From Streptomyces sp. MBT53 (GTDB lineage: Bacteria > Actinomycetota > Actinomycetes > Streptomycetales > Streptomycetaceae), in NCBI RefSeq assembly GCF_016654115.1, contig NZ_JAEQAZ010000005.1, positions 1 through 64,000 of the forward strand: a DNA stretch of 64,000 bases, given 5' to 3'. This document shows, in pieces, positions 37,470-45,882 of this stretch. The position numbers and the translations under genes are program-made. Positions within the stretch are counted from its first letter, which is position 1; every line of letters begins with the position of its first letter. The notes below the pieces were generated by a model, which did no database searches, was not told the origin of the DNA, and saw only the letters and a program-made list of their open reading frames with translations.

Positions 37470-37534
37470 GCCCAAAAGCAGGGCCCAAAAGCAGGGCCTG
37501 AAAGCCGTGCCCAATAGCCGTGCCCGAAAGCACC
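37470..37534 (+). repeat. Five tandem 13-bp repeats upstream of a secreted-protein gene
   Basis: Five 13-bp units follow without gaps: two identical (gcccaaaagcagg), then gcctgaaagccgt, gcccaatagccgt and gcccgaaagcacc. Consensus gccc(a/g)aaagc. The array ends 33 bases before the ATG of the secreted beta-propeller gene and follows the MmyB-like regulator gene, so it may be a multi-site operator or an expanded untranslated leader. Confidence 0.8.
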
Positions 37535-37567
37535 GTCCGAATTCACCTCTCAAGAAGGAACCAACCC

Positions 37568-38533
37568 ATGCGCAAGATCCTCACCAAGTCGGTCCTGTCC
37601 ACGGCCGTCGTCGTCGCGACCGCCACCGCCGTGCTGTCCCCGGCTCCCGCGTCGGCCGTCTCCGCGCCGCTGAGCGACGCGCGGATCGCCCGCCACTTCG
37701 ACCTGGCCAAGGGGCAGACCCCGGAGAACATCGCGCTCGCCCCGGACGGCAGCGCCTACGTCACCTTCGCCGCCGCCCGCCAGATCGCCCGGCTCTCGCC
37801 CAAGGGCGCCACTCGGATCCTGGCGACCCTGCCCGCGCCGGCGGACGGCGGGGTCCACACCCCCGTCCTGGGCTTCGCGCTGACGTCCGGCATCGTCCGG
37901 GCCCACGACGGGACGCTGTACTTCCTCTACGCCACCGGCACCGCCGACCTCACCGGCGTATGGCGGTTGCGGCCGGGCGGCGCACCGGAGCGGATCGCCG
38001 CGCTGCCGGCGGACGGGCTGCCCAACGGCCTTGCGCTGGACGCCCGTTCGCGCACCCTGTACGTCACCGACTCCGTGCTCGGCACCGTCTGGAAGGTGCC
38101 CGTCTCCGGCGGCACTCCCACCGCCTGGTCCACCGCCCCGGAACTGGCGTCGGCCGGCTTCCTCGGTGCCAACGGCCTGAAGATCCGGGGCGGGGCGCTC
38201 TGGGTCACCAACCTCGACCAGGGCACCGTCGTACGCATCCCCGTCCTGCGGGACGGACGCGCGGGCCGGGTCCGCACCGAGGCCACCGGCCTGCCGGGGG
38301 TCGACGACTTCGCCTTCACCGGGCGCGGGGACCAACTGCTCGCCACCGTCAACGGTTCGAGTGAGGTCGTCCTCGTCGAGCCGCACGCCGGCAACACCGT
38401 CGTACTGACCGAGGCCGACGGCCTGCGGAACCCGACCTCGATCGCCCTGCGCGGCGACACGGCCTATGTCCTGAGCGCGGCCTACGTCACCGCCGAGGAC
38501 CCCAACCTCCTGCTGGCCCACCTGGAACGGTGA
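37568..38533 (+). CDS. Secreted SMP-30/NHL-type beta-propeller protein
   Basis: 321 residues from the ATG at 37568, preceded by aagaagga. A signal peptide (KILTKSVLSTAVVVATATAV, cleavage near ASA) exports it. The body carries repeated beta-propeller strands: ENIALAPDGSAYVTFAAARQ, LPNGLALDARSRTLYVTDSV, GTVWKVPVSGG, and DDFAFTGRGDQLLATVNGSS, similar to SMP-30/gluconolactonase-like proteins. Catalytic metal ligands are not certain, so it could bind rather than hydrolyse a lactone-like ligand. The MmyB-type regulator next to it and the repeat array in front suggest specific control. Confidence 0.85.
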   Translation: MRKILTKSVLSTAVVVATATAVLSPAPASAVSAPLSDARIARHFDLAKGQTPENIALAPDGSAYVTFAAARQIARLSPKGATRILATLPAPADGGVHTPVLGFALTSGIVRAHDGTLYFLYATGTADLTGVWRLRPGGAPERIAALPADGLPNGLALDARSRTLYVTDSVLGTVWKVPVSGGTPTAWSTAPELASAGFLGANGLKIRGGALWVTNLDQGTVVRIPVLRDGRAGRVRTEATGLPGVDDFAFTGRGDQLLATVNGSSEVVLVEPHAGNTVVLTEADGLRNPTSIALRGDTAYVLSAAYVTAEDPNLLLAHLER

Positions 38534-38621
38534 CCGGGTCCGCCGACGCCCCGACCGGGTGGCCGGGGAAAGGCCCTGATCACATAGCCTCTCCTGGCAC
38601 GCACACGACAAGGGGAGGACC

Positions 38622-39401
38622 ATGAGAGGCAGAACGGCCTGGGCCGCGGCCGGTGGGGCTGCGGCCCTGGTGTTGGTGACGGCGACCGGGGCACACGCGG
38701 AGGGGCGGGGTGATGTCCGGGTGGTGAAGACCGTCGTCAACGGTGGCGGCAACGTCATCGTGGGCACGGCCGAGACGATCCGCTACCCGGTCGACATCAC
38801 CGTCAAGGACAACTCGGGGGTGAAGGGGCTCACGCACGTCAGCACCTTCAACAAGACGAGCGCCTACACCTTCGCGACCTGGAACGACGACTCGTCCTGC
38901 ACGAAGAAGAGCGCGACGACCTCGGTGTGCCGGGCCACGCTGACCATCGACCCGGCCTGGATCGCCGACAGCGACGACATCGACTCCAACAAGGTCGCCG
39001 GGGTCTGGCAGATCAACGCCACCGTCAAGGCCAACGACGGCGACTACTGGATCTCCGACCACATCGCTGAGTACAAGGTCAAGAGGGCCGCCCGGCTCAC
39101 CATGGTGATCGCACCCGAGAAGGTCGCCAAGAACGCCAAGGTGACCGTCACCGGCAAGCTGTCGCGGGCCAACTGGGAGGACCGCAAGTACCACGGGTTC
39201 CCCGGGCAGCAGGTCAAGCTCCAGTTCAGGAAGAAGGGCGCCGCCCACTACGCCACGGTCAGGACCGTCACGACGGGCAACGTCGGGCAGCTGACCACCA
39301 AGGTGACCGTCACCTCGGCGGGCAGCTGGCGCTGGTACTTCCCCGGCACCACGACCACCTCGCTGAAGGCGGCCGCGGGGGACACCCTCGACCTGAAGTA
39401 G
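38622..39401 (+). CDS. Secreted protein with C-terminal Ig-like beta domain, unknown function
   Basis: 259 residues. A signal peptide (TAWAAAGGAAALVLVTATGA, cleaved after AHA) exports it. The mature part is beta-rich, with a Cys pair (DDSSCTKKS, TSVCRATL) likely to form a disulphide, and a C-terminal segment (ARLTMVIAPEKVAKNAKVTV to SWRWYFPGTTTTS) that looks like an Ig-like domain found in actinomycete surface proteins. No catalytic motif is visible. A good ribosome-binding site (ggggagg) precedes the ATG. The role may be structural or in binding. Confidence 0.75.
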   Translation: MRGRTAWAAAGGAAALVLVTATGAHAEGRGDVRVVKTVVNGGGNVIVGTAETIRYPVDITVKDNSGVKGLTHVSTFNKTSAYTFATWNDDSSCTKKSATTSVCRATLTIDPAWIADSDDIDSNKVAGVWQINATVKANDGDYWISDHIAEYKVKRAARLTMVIAPEKVAKNAKVTVTGKLSRANWEDRKYHGFPGQQVKLQFRKKGAAHYATVRTVTTGNVGQLTTKVTVTSAGSWRWYFPGTTTTSLKAAAGDTLDLK

Positions 39402-39440
39402 CCGGCGAACGACGCCTCAGAAGTCCCGCGCCCAGCACGG

Positions 39441-39490
39441 CTATACACCATGTATGGTAAAGCGATGTCGCTATACATGGCGTATAGCGA
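39441..39490. promoter_or_regulatory. Two ATAC-rich inverted repeats upstream of an MFS gene
   Basis: Site 1 is ATACA-CCA-TGTAT at 39443-39455. Site 2 is TCGCTATAC-ATGGC-GTATAGCGA at 39468-39490, with perfect 9-bp arms. Both sites contain CTATACA. They lie 24-70 bases before the ATG of the MFS exporter gene and are strong operator candidates. FCD-type GntR proteins often bind TATAC-containing palindromes, and a GntR gene follows the MFS gene. Confidence 0.7.
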
Positions 39491-39513
39491 GCTGGGCGCG
39501 GGGGGTTCGTCGG

Positions 39514-41073
39514 ATGAGTGCGGCAGTGAATGGGGCGAGCCCCACGGACACGTCCCCCGCGGTCCGTCGCAAGGTGTTGAAGGCGCTCAGCGGGCTGCTG
39601 CTGGCGCTGTTCGTGTCCACCCTCAGCAGTACGGTCGTCTCCAGCGCGCTGCCGAAGATCATCGGGGCGGTGCACGGATCGCAGACCCAGTACACGTGGG
39701 TCGTCACCGCGACCCTGCTCACCACCACGGCGACGACACCGATCTGGGGCAAGCTCGCCGACCTGTTCAGCAAGAAGACCCTCGTGCAGGCGTCCATCGC
39801 CGTGTTCGTGCTGGGGGCCGTGGCCTCCGGGGTCAGTCAGACCGCCGGGCAGCTCATCGCCTCGCGGGCTCTGCAGGGTGTCGGTGTGGGTGGTGTGCAG
39901 GCCCTCGTCCAGATATCCCTGGCGGCGATGATTCCGCCCCGCGAGCGCGGTCGCTACAGCGGCTACCTCAGCAGTGTCACGGCGACTTCGACCATCGGCG
40001 GGCCGTTGCTCGGCGGGGTCATCGTCGACACCTCGTGGCTGGGGTGGCGGTGGTGTTTCTTCATCGGCGTGCCGATCGCCGTCGTAGCCCTGTTCCTGCT
40101 CCAGCGGACGCTGAACCTGCCCGTCATCCGCCGTGAGAACGTCAGGATCGACTACCTGGGGGCGACCCTGATCGCCGCCGGGGTCAGTGTGCTGCTGGTG
40201 TGGGTGTCCTTCGTCGACAACTCCTTCGGCTGGGCCTCCTGGCAGACCGGGGCCATGGTGGGCGGCGGGCTGGTGCTGATCGCCGTCGCCGTGTGGGTGG
40301 AGTCGCGGGCCGCCGAACCCGTCGTACCGCTCGGCATCGTGCGGCAGCGGACGACCGCCCTGGCGATCGTCGGCAGCCTCGCCGTCGGTACGGCCATGTT
40401 CGGCGCGGCCGTCTTCCTCAGCCAGTACTTCCAGCTCAGCCGGGGGCACAGTCCGACCGAGGCCGGTCTGCTGACGATTCCCATGATGGCGGGGATCCTC
40501 GTCGCCTCCACGGTCGCGGGGCGGCTGATCAGCAGGACCGGGAAGATCAAGCCGTTCATCATCACCGGGGCCGTCCTGCTCACCGTCGGCTTCGCCGGTC
40601 TCGGCACCCTCGACTCCAGGACGCCGATCCTCCTGCTGAGCGTGGAGATGCTCTGCGTCGGGATGGGCGTCGGGATGACGCTGCAGAACTTGGTGCTCGT
40701 CGTGCAGAACACCGTCCCGCTCAAGGACATCGGCGCGGCCAGCTCCACGGTGTCCTTCTTCCGTTCGCTCGGCGGCACGATCGGTGTCTCCGTGCTCGGC
40801 GCCGTACTGGCCCGGCACGTCCAGGACCAGATCGCGCACGGTCTCGCCGACGCGGGACTGCGGAGCACCGCCACCGGATCGGACGCCGGCGCCGTGCGGG
40901 AGATCGTCCGTGTCGCCTACGGGGACGCCACCGCGCAGATCTTCCTGCTCTCCGCCGGGGCCGCCCTGCTCGCGGTGATCGCCGCGATCCTGCTCAAGCC
41001 GACCGGCCTGCGCAGCAGCCTCGACCTGGCCGAGAAGAGCGAGGGAGCGGCGGTTCCCGCTGAGGCGGGGTGA
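39514..41073 (+). CDS. MFS drug exporter, DHA2 (14-helix) type
   Basis: 519 residues from the ATG at 39514 (MSAAVNGASP); an upstream ATG at 39454 would place coding sequence over the operator repeats. About 14 hydrophobic helices; STLSSTVVSSALPKIIGAV, TYTWVVT-like helix 2, and IWGKLADLFSKKTLVQ (motif A) mark the DHA2 group. It should export a drug or metabolite. Two ATAC-rich inverted repeats lie upstream, and a GntR gene follows 100 bases downstream, so the regulator and pump may form a local circuit. Confidence 0.9.
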   Translation: MSAAVNGASPTDTSPAVRRKVLKALSGLLLALFVSTLSSTVVSSALPKIIGAVHGSQTQYTWVVTATLLTTTATTPIWGKLADLFSKKTLVQASIAVFVLGAVASGVSQTAGQLIASRALQGVGVGGVQALVQISLAAMIPPRERGRYSGYLSSVTATSTIGGPLLGGVIVDTSWLGWRWCFFIGVPIAVVALFLLQRTLNLPVIRRENVRIDYLGATLIAAGVSVLLVWVSFVDNSFGWASWQTGAMVGGGLVLIAVAVWVESRAAEPVVPLGIVRQRTTALAIVGSLAVGTAMFGAAVFLSQYFQLSRGHSPTEAGLLTIPMMAGILVASTVAGRLISRTGKIKPFIITGAVLLTVGFAGLGTLDSRTPILLLSVEMLCVGMGVGMTLQNLVLVVQNTVPLKDIGAASSTVSFFRSLGGTIGVSVLGAVLARHVQDQIAHGLADAGLRSTATGSDAGAVREIVRVAYGDATAQIFLLSAGAALLAVIAAILLKPTGLRSSLDLAEKSEGAAVPAEAG

Positions 41074-41173
41074 CGGTCGCTGTCGCCGGACCGAGGTGTT
41101 CCGTTCCCGGCGGCCCGCTCCGTCCACCTGGCTAAACTGTGCGGATACGCCAAGCCTTTGAGGGGGAGTGGGG

Positions 41174-41899
41174 ATGCCGCCGCACAGTCCTTCCGCGGCC
41201 GGGGTTCCGGACGAAGGCGACGAGCCGAGCGTGCCGCCCGTCCGGCTGGCGCTGTCGGACAGCGTGTACGAGAGCATCAAGGCGATGGTCATGGACCACG
41301 AGATCGCCCCCGGCGCACGGGTCGGCATCGATTCGCTGGCCCGGGCGCTCAAGGTCTCGCCGACCCCCGTCCGCGAGGCGCTCGCCCGGCTGGAGTCCGA
41401 GGGCCTGGTCGTGAAGCGCGCGCTCTCCGGATACCGGGCCACGCAGTTGCTGACCCGCCGGGGTCTTGAGGAACTCTTCGAGATGCGGCTGCTGTTGGAA
41501 CCCAGGGCAGCCGCGCTGGCCGCGGTGAACGCCACCGAGGCACAGCTCGACGGCCTTGAGCGGATCGTCGAGGAACTGCAGGCCCACCCGAGCCCCAAGG
41601 GCCGGTACGCGTCCTACCGCGACTTCGCCGCCCTCGACCAGCGTTTCCACGAGGCGATCGGACAGGCCACGCACCGGCCGCTGCTCGCGGACGCGGTGGA
41701 ACGACTCCACGCCCATCTGCACATCTTCCGGCTCAGCAAGGTGGTCGGCGCCGAGGGCCCGACCGTCGCCGAGCACGAACGGATCGTCCGCGCGATCCTG
41801 CGCCGCAACCCCGAGCGGGCGGCCGAGGCGATGACGGAGCATCTCACCCGGAGTCTGGAGCGGCAGCTCGACGACGACGGCGCTGACCCTGTCGCCTGA
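41174..41899 (+). CDS. GntR-family transcriptional regulator, FCD (FadR) type
   Basis: 241 residues from the ATG at 41174 (MPPHSPSAAG); a GTG two codons earlier is also possible. The winged helix reads LARALKVSPTPVREALARLE near residue 55, after SVYESIKAMVMDHEIAPG. The FCD ligand domain follows, with metal-binding His/Asp residues in DQRFHEAIGQA and EHERIVRAI. FCD regulators sense organic acids or sugar acids. It is convergent with the rhamnose/fucose-type operon and so may regulate it, or the MFS gene upstream; the ATAC-type palindromes at 39443 fit the latter. Confidence 0.9.
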   Translation: MPPHSPSAAGVPDEGDEPSVPPVRLALSDSVYESIKAMVMDHEIAPGARVGIDSLARALKVSPTPVREALARLESEGLVVKRALSGYRATQLLTRRGLEELFEMRLLLEPRAAALAAVNATEAQLDGLERIVEELQAHPSPKGRYASYRDFAALDQRFHEAIGQATHRPLLADAVERLHAHLHIFRLSKVVGAEGPTVAEHERIVRAILRRNPERAAEAMTEHLTRSLERQLDDDGADPVA

Positions 41900-41937
41900 A
41901 CGGCCCCCGAGGCAGCGGGAGTCGGGGCCCGCTTCCG

Positions 41938-42261
41938 TCACTCCATGAGGAACACCTGTTCCGCCGCGGCCCACCATTCGCCGGGTGCCGCCTCCGGCAC
42001 GGGCACCTGGCAGGGCGCGGTGAGCTTCCACCACCGCTGGGTGGCCTCGTCCTCGGCCATCGCCGCCAGGTCCGCGGCGAGATCCTCGCCGTGGTACTCG
42101 AAGTAGCTGAACAGACGGTCGCCCAGCAGATGGATCGAGTAGTTGGAGATGTGACTGCGCCGGATCCGGTCGAGCACCGGCTCGGGCACGGCTCGGTGCA
42201 ACTCCCGGTATTCGTCGAGCAGTTCCGGGCGTACGGCGATCACTTGGGCCACGCGCTTCAT
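41938..42261 (-). CDS. rhaM: L-rhamnose mutarotase family protein
   Basis: 107 residues, normal for RhaM/YiiL. The N-terminus MKRVAQVIAVRPELLDEY, YHRAV-like (REYLHR) helix and central YSIHLLGDRLFSYFEY match the dimeric alpha/beta barrel family; the catalytic-region Trp pair (TQRWWKLTAPCQ) is present. It interconverts anomers of L-rhamnose or a similar 6-deoxysugar. It is the last gene of the operon, overlapping the ATPase gene by 4 bases (ATGA), which fits a role on the imported sugar. Confidence 0.9.
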   Translation of the reverse strand: MKRVAQVIAVRPELLDEYRELHRAVPEPVLDRIRRSHISNYSIHLLGDRLFSYFEYHGEDLAADLAAMAEDEATQRWWKLTAPCQVPVPEAAPGEWWAAAEQVFLME

Positions 42262-43784
42262 GACCGCACCGTATCGCGGTCGTGGATCAGGCGGATCACC
42301 CGGCCGCTCACGCGGTCGTAGTCACGGTCGTTGTCGATCTCGCCGCGGACCCGGTGGTCCGTCATGACCACGATGCGGTCGGCGAGGGTGACCGTCTCGG
42401 CGAGGTCGCTGCTGATGAGGAGGATGGGCAGACCGTCGGCGGCCAGGTCCCAGATCAGTTCGTGGAAGGCCCGCTTGGTACGGACGTCGACGCCCACCGT
42501 CGGTTCGTCGATGACGAGCAACTTGGTGTCCGCGGCAAGCCACTTGGCGAGGCTGACCTTCTGCTGGTTCCCGCCCGAGAGTTCACCGGCGTTCTGCTGG
42601 AGTCCCGAGACCCGGATGCCGAGGCGGTCGACGAGATCCTGGGCGGTGTCGCGCTCCTCGCGGGCCGACACGAATCCGAGGGCCTTGGCGAGTCGCTTCC
42701 ACACCGTCACCGTGATGTTGCGTACGACGGGCTGCTCCAGGAAGACGCCCTCCTCCTTGCGGTTCTCGGTGACGTATCCGATGCCGAACTCGTGCAGCGC
42801 CTGGCGGGGCGAGGTGATGCGGGCGGGCGTGCCGTGCACGCGGACCTCGCCGCCGGTGATGCGGTCCAGGCCGAGCACGGCCTTCACCAACTCGCTGCGT
42901 CCGGCGCCGACCAGGCCGTACAGGCCGACGATCTCTCCGGGGCGGACCTCCAGGCTGATGTCACGGTGTCCGCCGGCCGTGGACACCGCGTCCAGGACGA
43001 GAGTCGGTGCGGCGGTACGGTCGACCGTGCGTGGGCGCAGCTCCGTCGCGGTGTGGGCGCGGCCCACCATGAGGCCGACGATGTCGTCGTGGGTGTGTTC
43101 GGCGAGGGGTGCGGACTCCAGTACCGACTTCCCGTCGCGCAGCACGGTGACCGTGTCGCAGACGGCGAAGACCTCCTCGAGTTTGTGGCTGACGAAGACC
43201 ACACAGGCACCCCGCCCGGCCAGTCGCCGGATGACCTCGAAGAGGTGCTCCGCCTCTTGTGGGGAGAGGGAGGCGGTGGGTTCGTCCAGCAGCAGCACCC
43301 GGCTCTCGGTGTGGAGGGCCTTGGCTATCTCCACCAACTGCTGCTGGGCGACGGACAGTTCACGTACCGGTTGGTGCGGATCGAGGTCGACTCCCAACTC
43401 CGCGAGACATGCCAGGGCCGGTGCGGTCATGGCCTGACGGTCGATCAGGCCGTGGTGGGAGGGCGGGTGTTGCAGGGTGATGTTCTCCGCCACCGAGAAG
43501 TCCGGGATCAGATTGCGTTCCTGGTGGACGACACCGATGCCGGTACGGGTCGCCTCCAACGGCGAGCGGAGCTGGACCTGTTGGCCGCACCAGGTGAGCG
43601 TGCCGCCGTCGGGGGAGTGGACTCCGGTCAGGACCTTGATGAGGGTGGACTTGCCGGCGCCGTTCTCGCCGAGGAGTGCGTGGACGGTGCCGGCGGTGAG
43701 CCGCAGGCCCACGCCGTCCAGTGCCCGGACACCGGGGAAGACCTTGACCAGGTCGTCGCATTCGAGCAGGACCGTGTCGCTCAC
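42258..43784 (-). CDS. Sugar ABC transporter ATPase, RbsA/RhaT-like (double domain)
   Basis: 508 residues from the GTG at 43784, which overlaps the permease stop (GTGA). Two ATPase domains: the first with Walker A GENGAGKST near residue 40, signature LSVAQQQLVEIAKAL and Walker B VLLLDEPTASLS; the second with a degenerate P-loop region (GLYGLVGAGRSELVKA) and LSGGNQQKVSLAKWL with VIDEPTVGVDVRTK. That is the normal pattern for carbohydrate-uptake CUT2 ATPases. It powers the two downstream-encoded permeases and is translationally coupled to both neighbours. Confidence 0.93.
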   Translation of the reverse strand: MSDTVLLECDDLVKVFPGVRALDGVGLRLTAGTVHALLGENGAGKSTLIKVLTGVHSPDGGTLTWCGQQVQLRSPLEATRTGIGVVHQERNLIPDFSVAENITLQHPPSHHGLIDRQAMTAPALACLAELGVDLDPHQPVRELSVAQQQLVEIAKALHTESRVLLLDEPTASLSPQEAEHLFEVIRRLAGRGACVVFVSHKLEEVFAVCDTVTVLRDGKSVLESAPLAEHTHDDIVGLMVGRAHTATELRPRTVDRTAAPTLVLDAVSTAGGHRDISLEVRPGEIVGLYGLVGAGRSELVKAVLGLDRITGGEVRVHGTPARITSPRQALHEFGIGYVTENRKEEGVFLEQPVVRNITVTVWKRLAKALGFVSAREERDTAQDLVDRLGIRVSGLQQNAGELSGGNQQKVSLAKWLAADTKLLVIDEPTVGVDVRTKRAFHELIWDLAADGLPILLISSDLAETVTLADRIVVMTDHRVRGEIDNDRDYDRVSGRVIRLIHDRDTVRS

Positions 43785-44821
43785 CGGGCACCTCCCGGCT
43801 GCGGCAGGGCAGTTGGTGACTGCGGGCTCTTCTCCAGGCGGGTCTGGTGCAGCCGTCCACCGGCGACCGTGCCCAGGACCACCAGGCCGATCAGGAGGTT
43901 CACCCAGCTCGGGTCCAGCGAGAACTGCGCCCGCGCCGCGTCGATGAGCCGGGTCACGAAGGCCGCCAGCACGGTCCCGAACACCGCGACCGAACCGCCG
44001 GTGAGCGCCACGCCCCCGATGATTGGCGCGGCGAAGCTCGGCAGCAGCCAGTCGCCGCCGACGCTGCGGTTGACGCCCGGCAGCGAGGCCGTGGCCGTCA
44101 CCGCGGCCACACCGACCAGCAGCCCGGACAGGGTGTGCGCGACCACGATCTGCCGGTCGGTGGAGATCCCGGACAGCCGGGCGGCGAGCGGGTTGCCGCC
44201 CGCGGCGAGGAGCCTGCGGCCCGCGACCGTGCGGTACATGAAGGCCGCCAGCAGTGCCGCCGCGACGAGCGCGGTGACGAAGACGAGCGGGATGTTCAGC
44301 GGCGCCGACGTGCCCAGGTCGCGCAGGGTGCGCGAGTAGCCGTCGACGGTACGGGTGCCGGTCAGCCGGTACTGCGCTCCGAGCAGGATCGTCATCGTGG
44401 CGAGGGTGACGATGAACCCGTTGATCTGAGTGGCGACGATGGCGACACCGGTCGCCAGGCCGATCGCCGTCGCGGTCAACAGGCCCACCAGCACGGCGAC
44501 TTCGGCGGGCACACCGTGGTCGGCCATGAGAACGCCCATGAGGCAGGCGGTGAATCCGCCCAACGCGCCCACGGCGAGGTTGAGTTGGCCCACGCACAGC
44601 GCCACCATCTGGGCGAGGCCGATGAGGATGGGCGTGGCCAGGTACTGGAGGAAGACCCGCACCGAGGGGCCCTCGAAGAAGGCGCCCGACGAGGCGATGC
44701 CCAGTGCCGCATACCCGGCCACGACCACGGCGAGCAGCATCGCCGCCGTGGAACGGGAGAACCGGCGCAGCGCTCCGGCAGCCCAACTCCCTTGACCAGC
44801 AAGCATGTTCACGCGGCTCAT
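43781..44821 (-). CDS. CUT2-type sugar ABC transporter permease 1
   Basis: 346 residues from the ATG at 44821, overlapping the upstream permease stop (ATGA). About ten hydrophobic helices; AQMVALCVGQLNLAVGALGG is the family's first conserved loop, and GGNPLAARLSGISTDRQIVV the cytoplasmic coupling segment. It forms a heterodimeric channel with the other permease, delivering a monosaccharide from the binding protein into the cell. Confidence 0.92.
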   Translation of the reverse strand: MSRVNMLAGQGSWAAGALRRFSRSTAAMLLAVVVAGYAALGIASSGAFFEGPSVRVFLQYLATPILIGLAQMVALCVGQLNLAVGALGGFTACLMGVLMADHGVPAEVAVLVGLLTATAIGLATGVAIVATQINGFIVTLATMTILLGAQYRLTGTRTVDGYSRTLRDLGTSAPLNIPLVFVTALVAAALLAAFMYRTVAGRRLLAAGGNPLAARLSGISTDRQIVVAHTLSGLLVGVAAVTATASLPGVNRSVGGDWLLPSFAAPIIGGVALTGGSVAVFGTVLAAFVTRLIDAARAQFSLDPSWVNLLIGLVVLGTVAGGRLHQTRLEKSPQSPTALPQPGGAR

Positions 44822-45882
44822 GTGGAGCGCACCACCTTCCGATAGGACACCACGGCGCGGATCCGGTCGGCCGACAGGGCCAGCAGCAGGACACAGCCGA
44901 GGTAGATGTTGAGGCTCTCCAGACCCACGCCGAGCAGATCGAGCCCCTTGCGGATCACCCCGACGAGCGCGGTGCCCAACAGCGTGCCCAGCACCGACAC
45001 CACCCCACCGGTGAGCAGGGTGCCGCCGAGCACCGCGCCGAGGAAGGACGGCAGCATGAAGTCGTCACCGATGGAGGCGCGGAACGTGCCCGTGCCGGCC
45101 GCCGCCATGAACCCGGCCAGCGCGGCGAGCAGCCCGGAGAGCGTGTGCGCGAGCACGATCCGGCGCCCGGTGGGGATGCCGGACAGCTCGGCGGCGGCCG
45201 GATTCGCGCCGGTGAGCAGCAGTTCGCGGCCGATGCGCGTACTGCCGTAGAGGAATGCGAGGCCGAGCATGGCGAGGACGGTGAACTGGGCGATCTGCGG
45301 GACGGCGGGGGAGCCGCAGATCGGGCCCGCGCAGATGTCGGCGAGGGAGTAGGAGCGCAGGGCGTCGATGCCGGAGGGGTGGGTGGTGAAGGCGGCGTCG
45401 TCGGTGAGGGCCGAGTAGAGGAGGGAGACCAGACCCAGCAGGGCGAAGTCCATGGCCAGGGTGACGACGAAGGAGCTGACTCCGGTGCGGGCGATGAGCC
45501 AGCCGGTGAGCGCGCCGACGGTGGCACCGGCGGCCAGGCTCAGGAGCAGGCCCACCTGCATGGGGACGCCGAGACGGTCGTAGCCGAGGCCCGCGAACAG
45601 TGCGCCGAAGGCCGCCATACGGCCGACCGCGAGGTTCATGTGGCCTACGGACAGGGCGACCATCTGGGCGAGCGCGACCACGGTGAGGGTGGAGATGTCC
45701 CGCAACAGCGGGAAGAGCACCAGCCGTTGGTCCAGGAACGCGGGGCGCAGCACGCCGAACAGGACGCTGAGCGCGATGACCAGGAGCAGCAGGCCGAGGC
45801 GCTGGTTGACCCAGAACGGCAGGCGGCGCGGTGCCGTTCGCTCCTCCGTGACGGTGTCGGGCGGGCCGACGGCGGTCGTCAC
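44818..45882 (-). CDS. CUT2-type sugar ABC transporter permease 2
   Basis: 354 residues from the GTG at 45882, overlapping the dehydratase stop. The same family motifs are present: AQMVALSVGHMNLAVGRMAA and GANPAAAELSGIPTGRRIVL. A larger loop (ICAGPICGSPAVPQIAQF) with two Cys sits between helices and is probably extracytoplasmic. A much longer open frame on this strand reads across the dehydratase gene but has no protein-like content there. It pairs with permease 1. Confidence 0.92.
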   Translation of the reverse strand: MTTAVGPPDTVTEERTAPRRLPFWVNQRLGLLLLVIALSVLFGVLRPAFLDQRLVLFPLLRDISTLTVVALAQMVALSVGHMNLAVGRMAAFGALFAGLGYDRLGVPMQVGLLLSLAAGATVGALTGWLIARTGVSSFVVTLAMDFALLGLVSLLYSALTDDAAFTTHPSGIDALRSYSLADICAGPICGSPAVPQIAQFTVLAMLGLAFLYGSTRIGRELLLTGANPAAAELSGIPTGRRIVLAHTLSGLLAALAGFMAAAGTGTFRASIGDDFMLPSFLGAVLGGTLLTGGVVSVLGTLLGTALVGVIRKGLDLLGVGLESLNIYLGCVLLLALSADRIRAVVSYRKVVRST

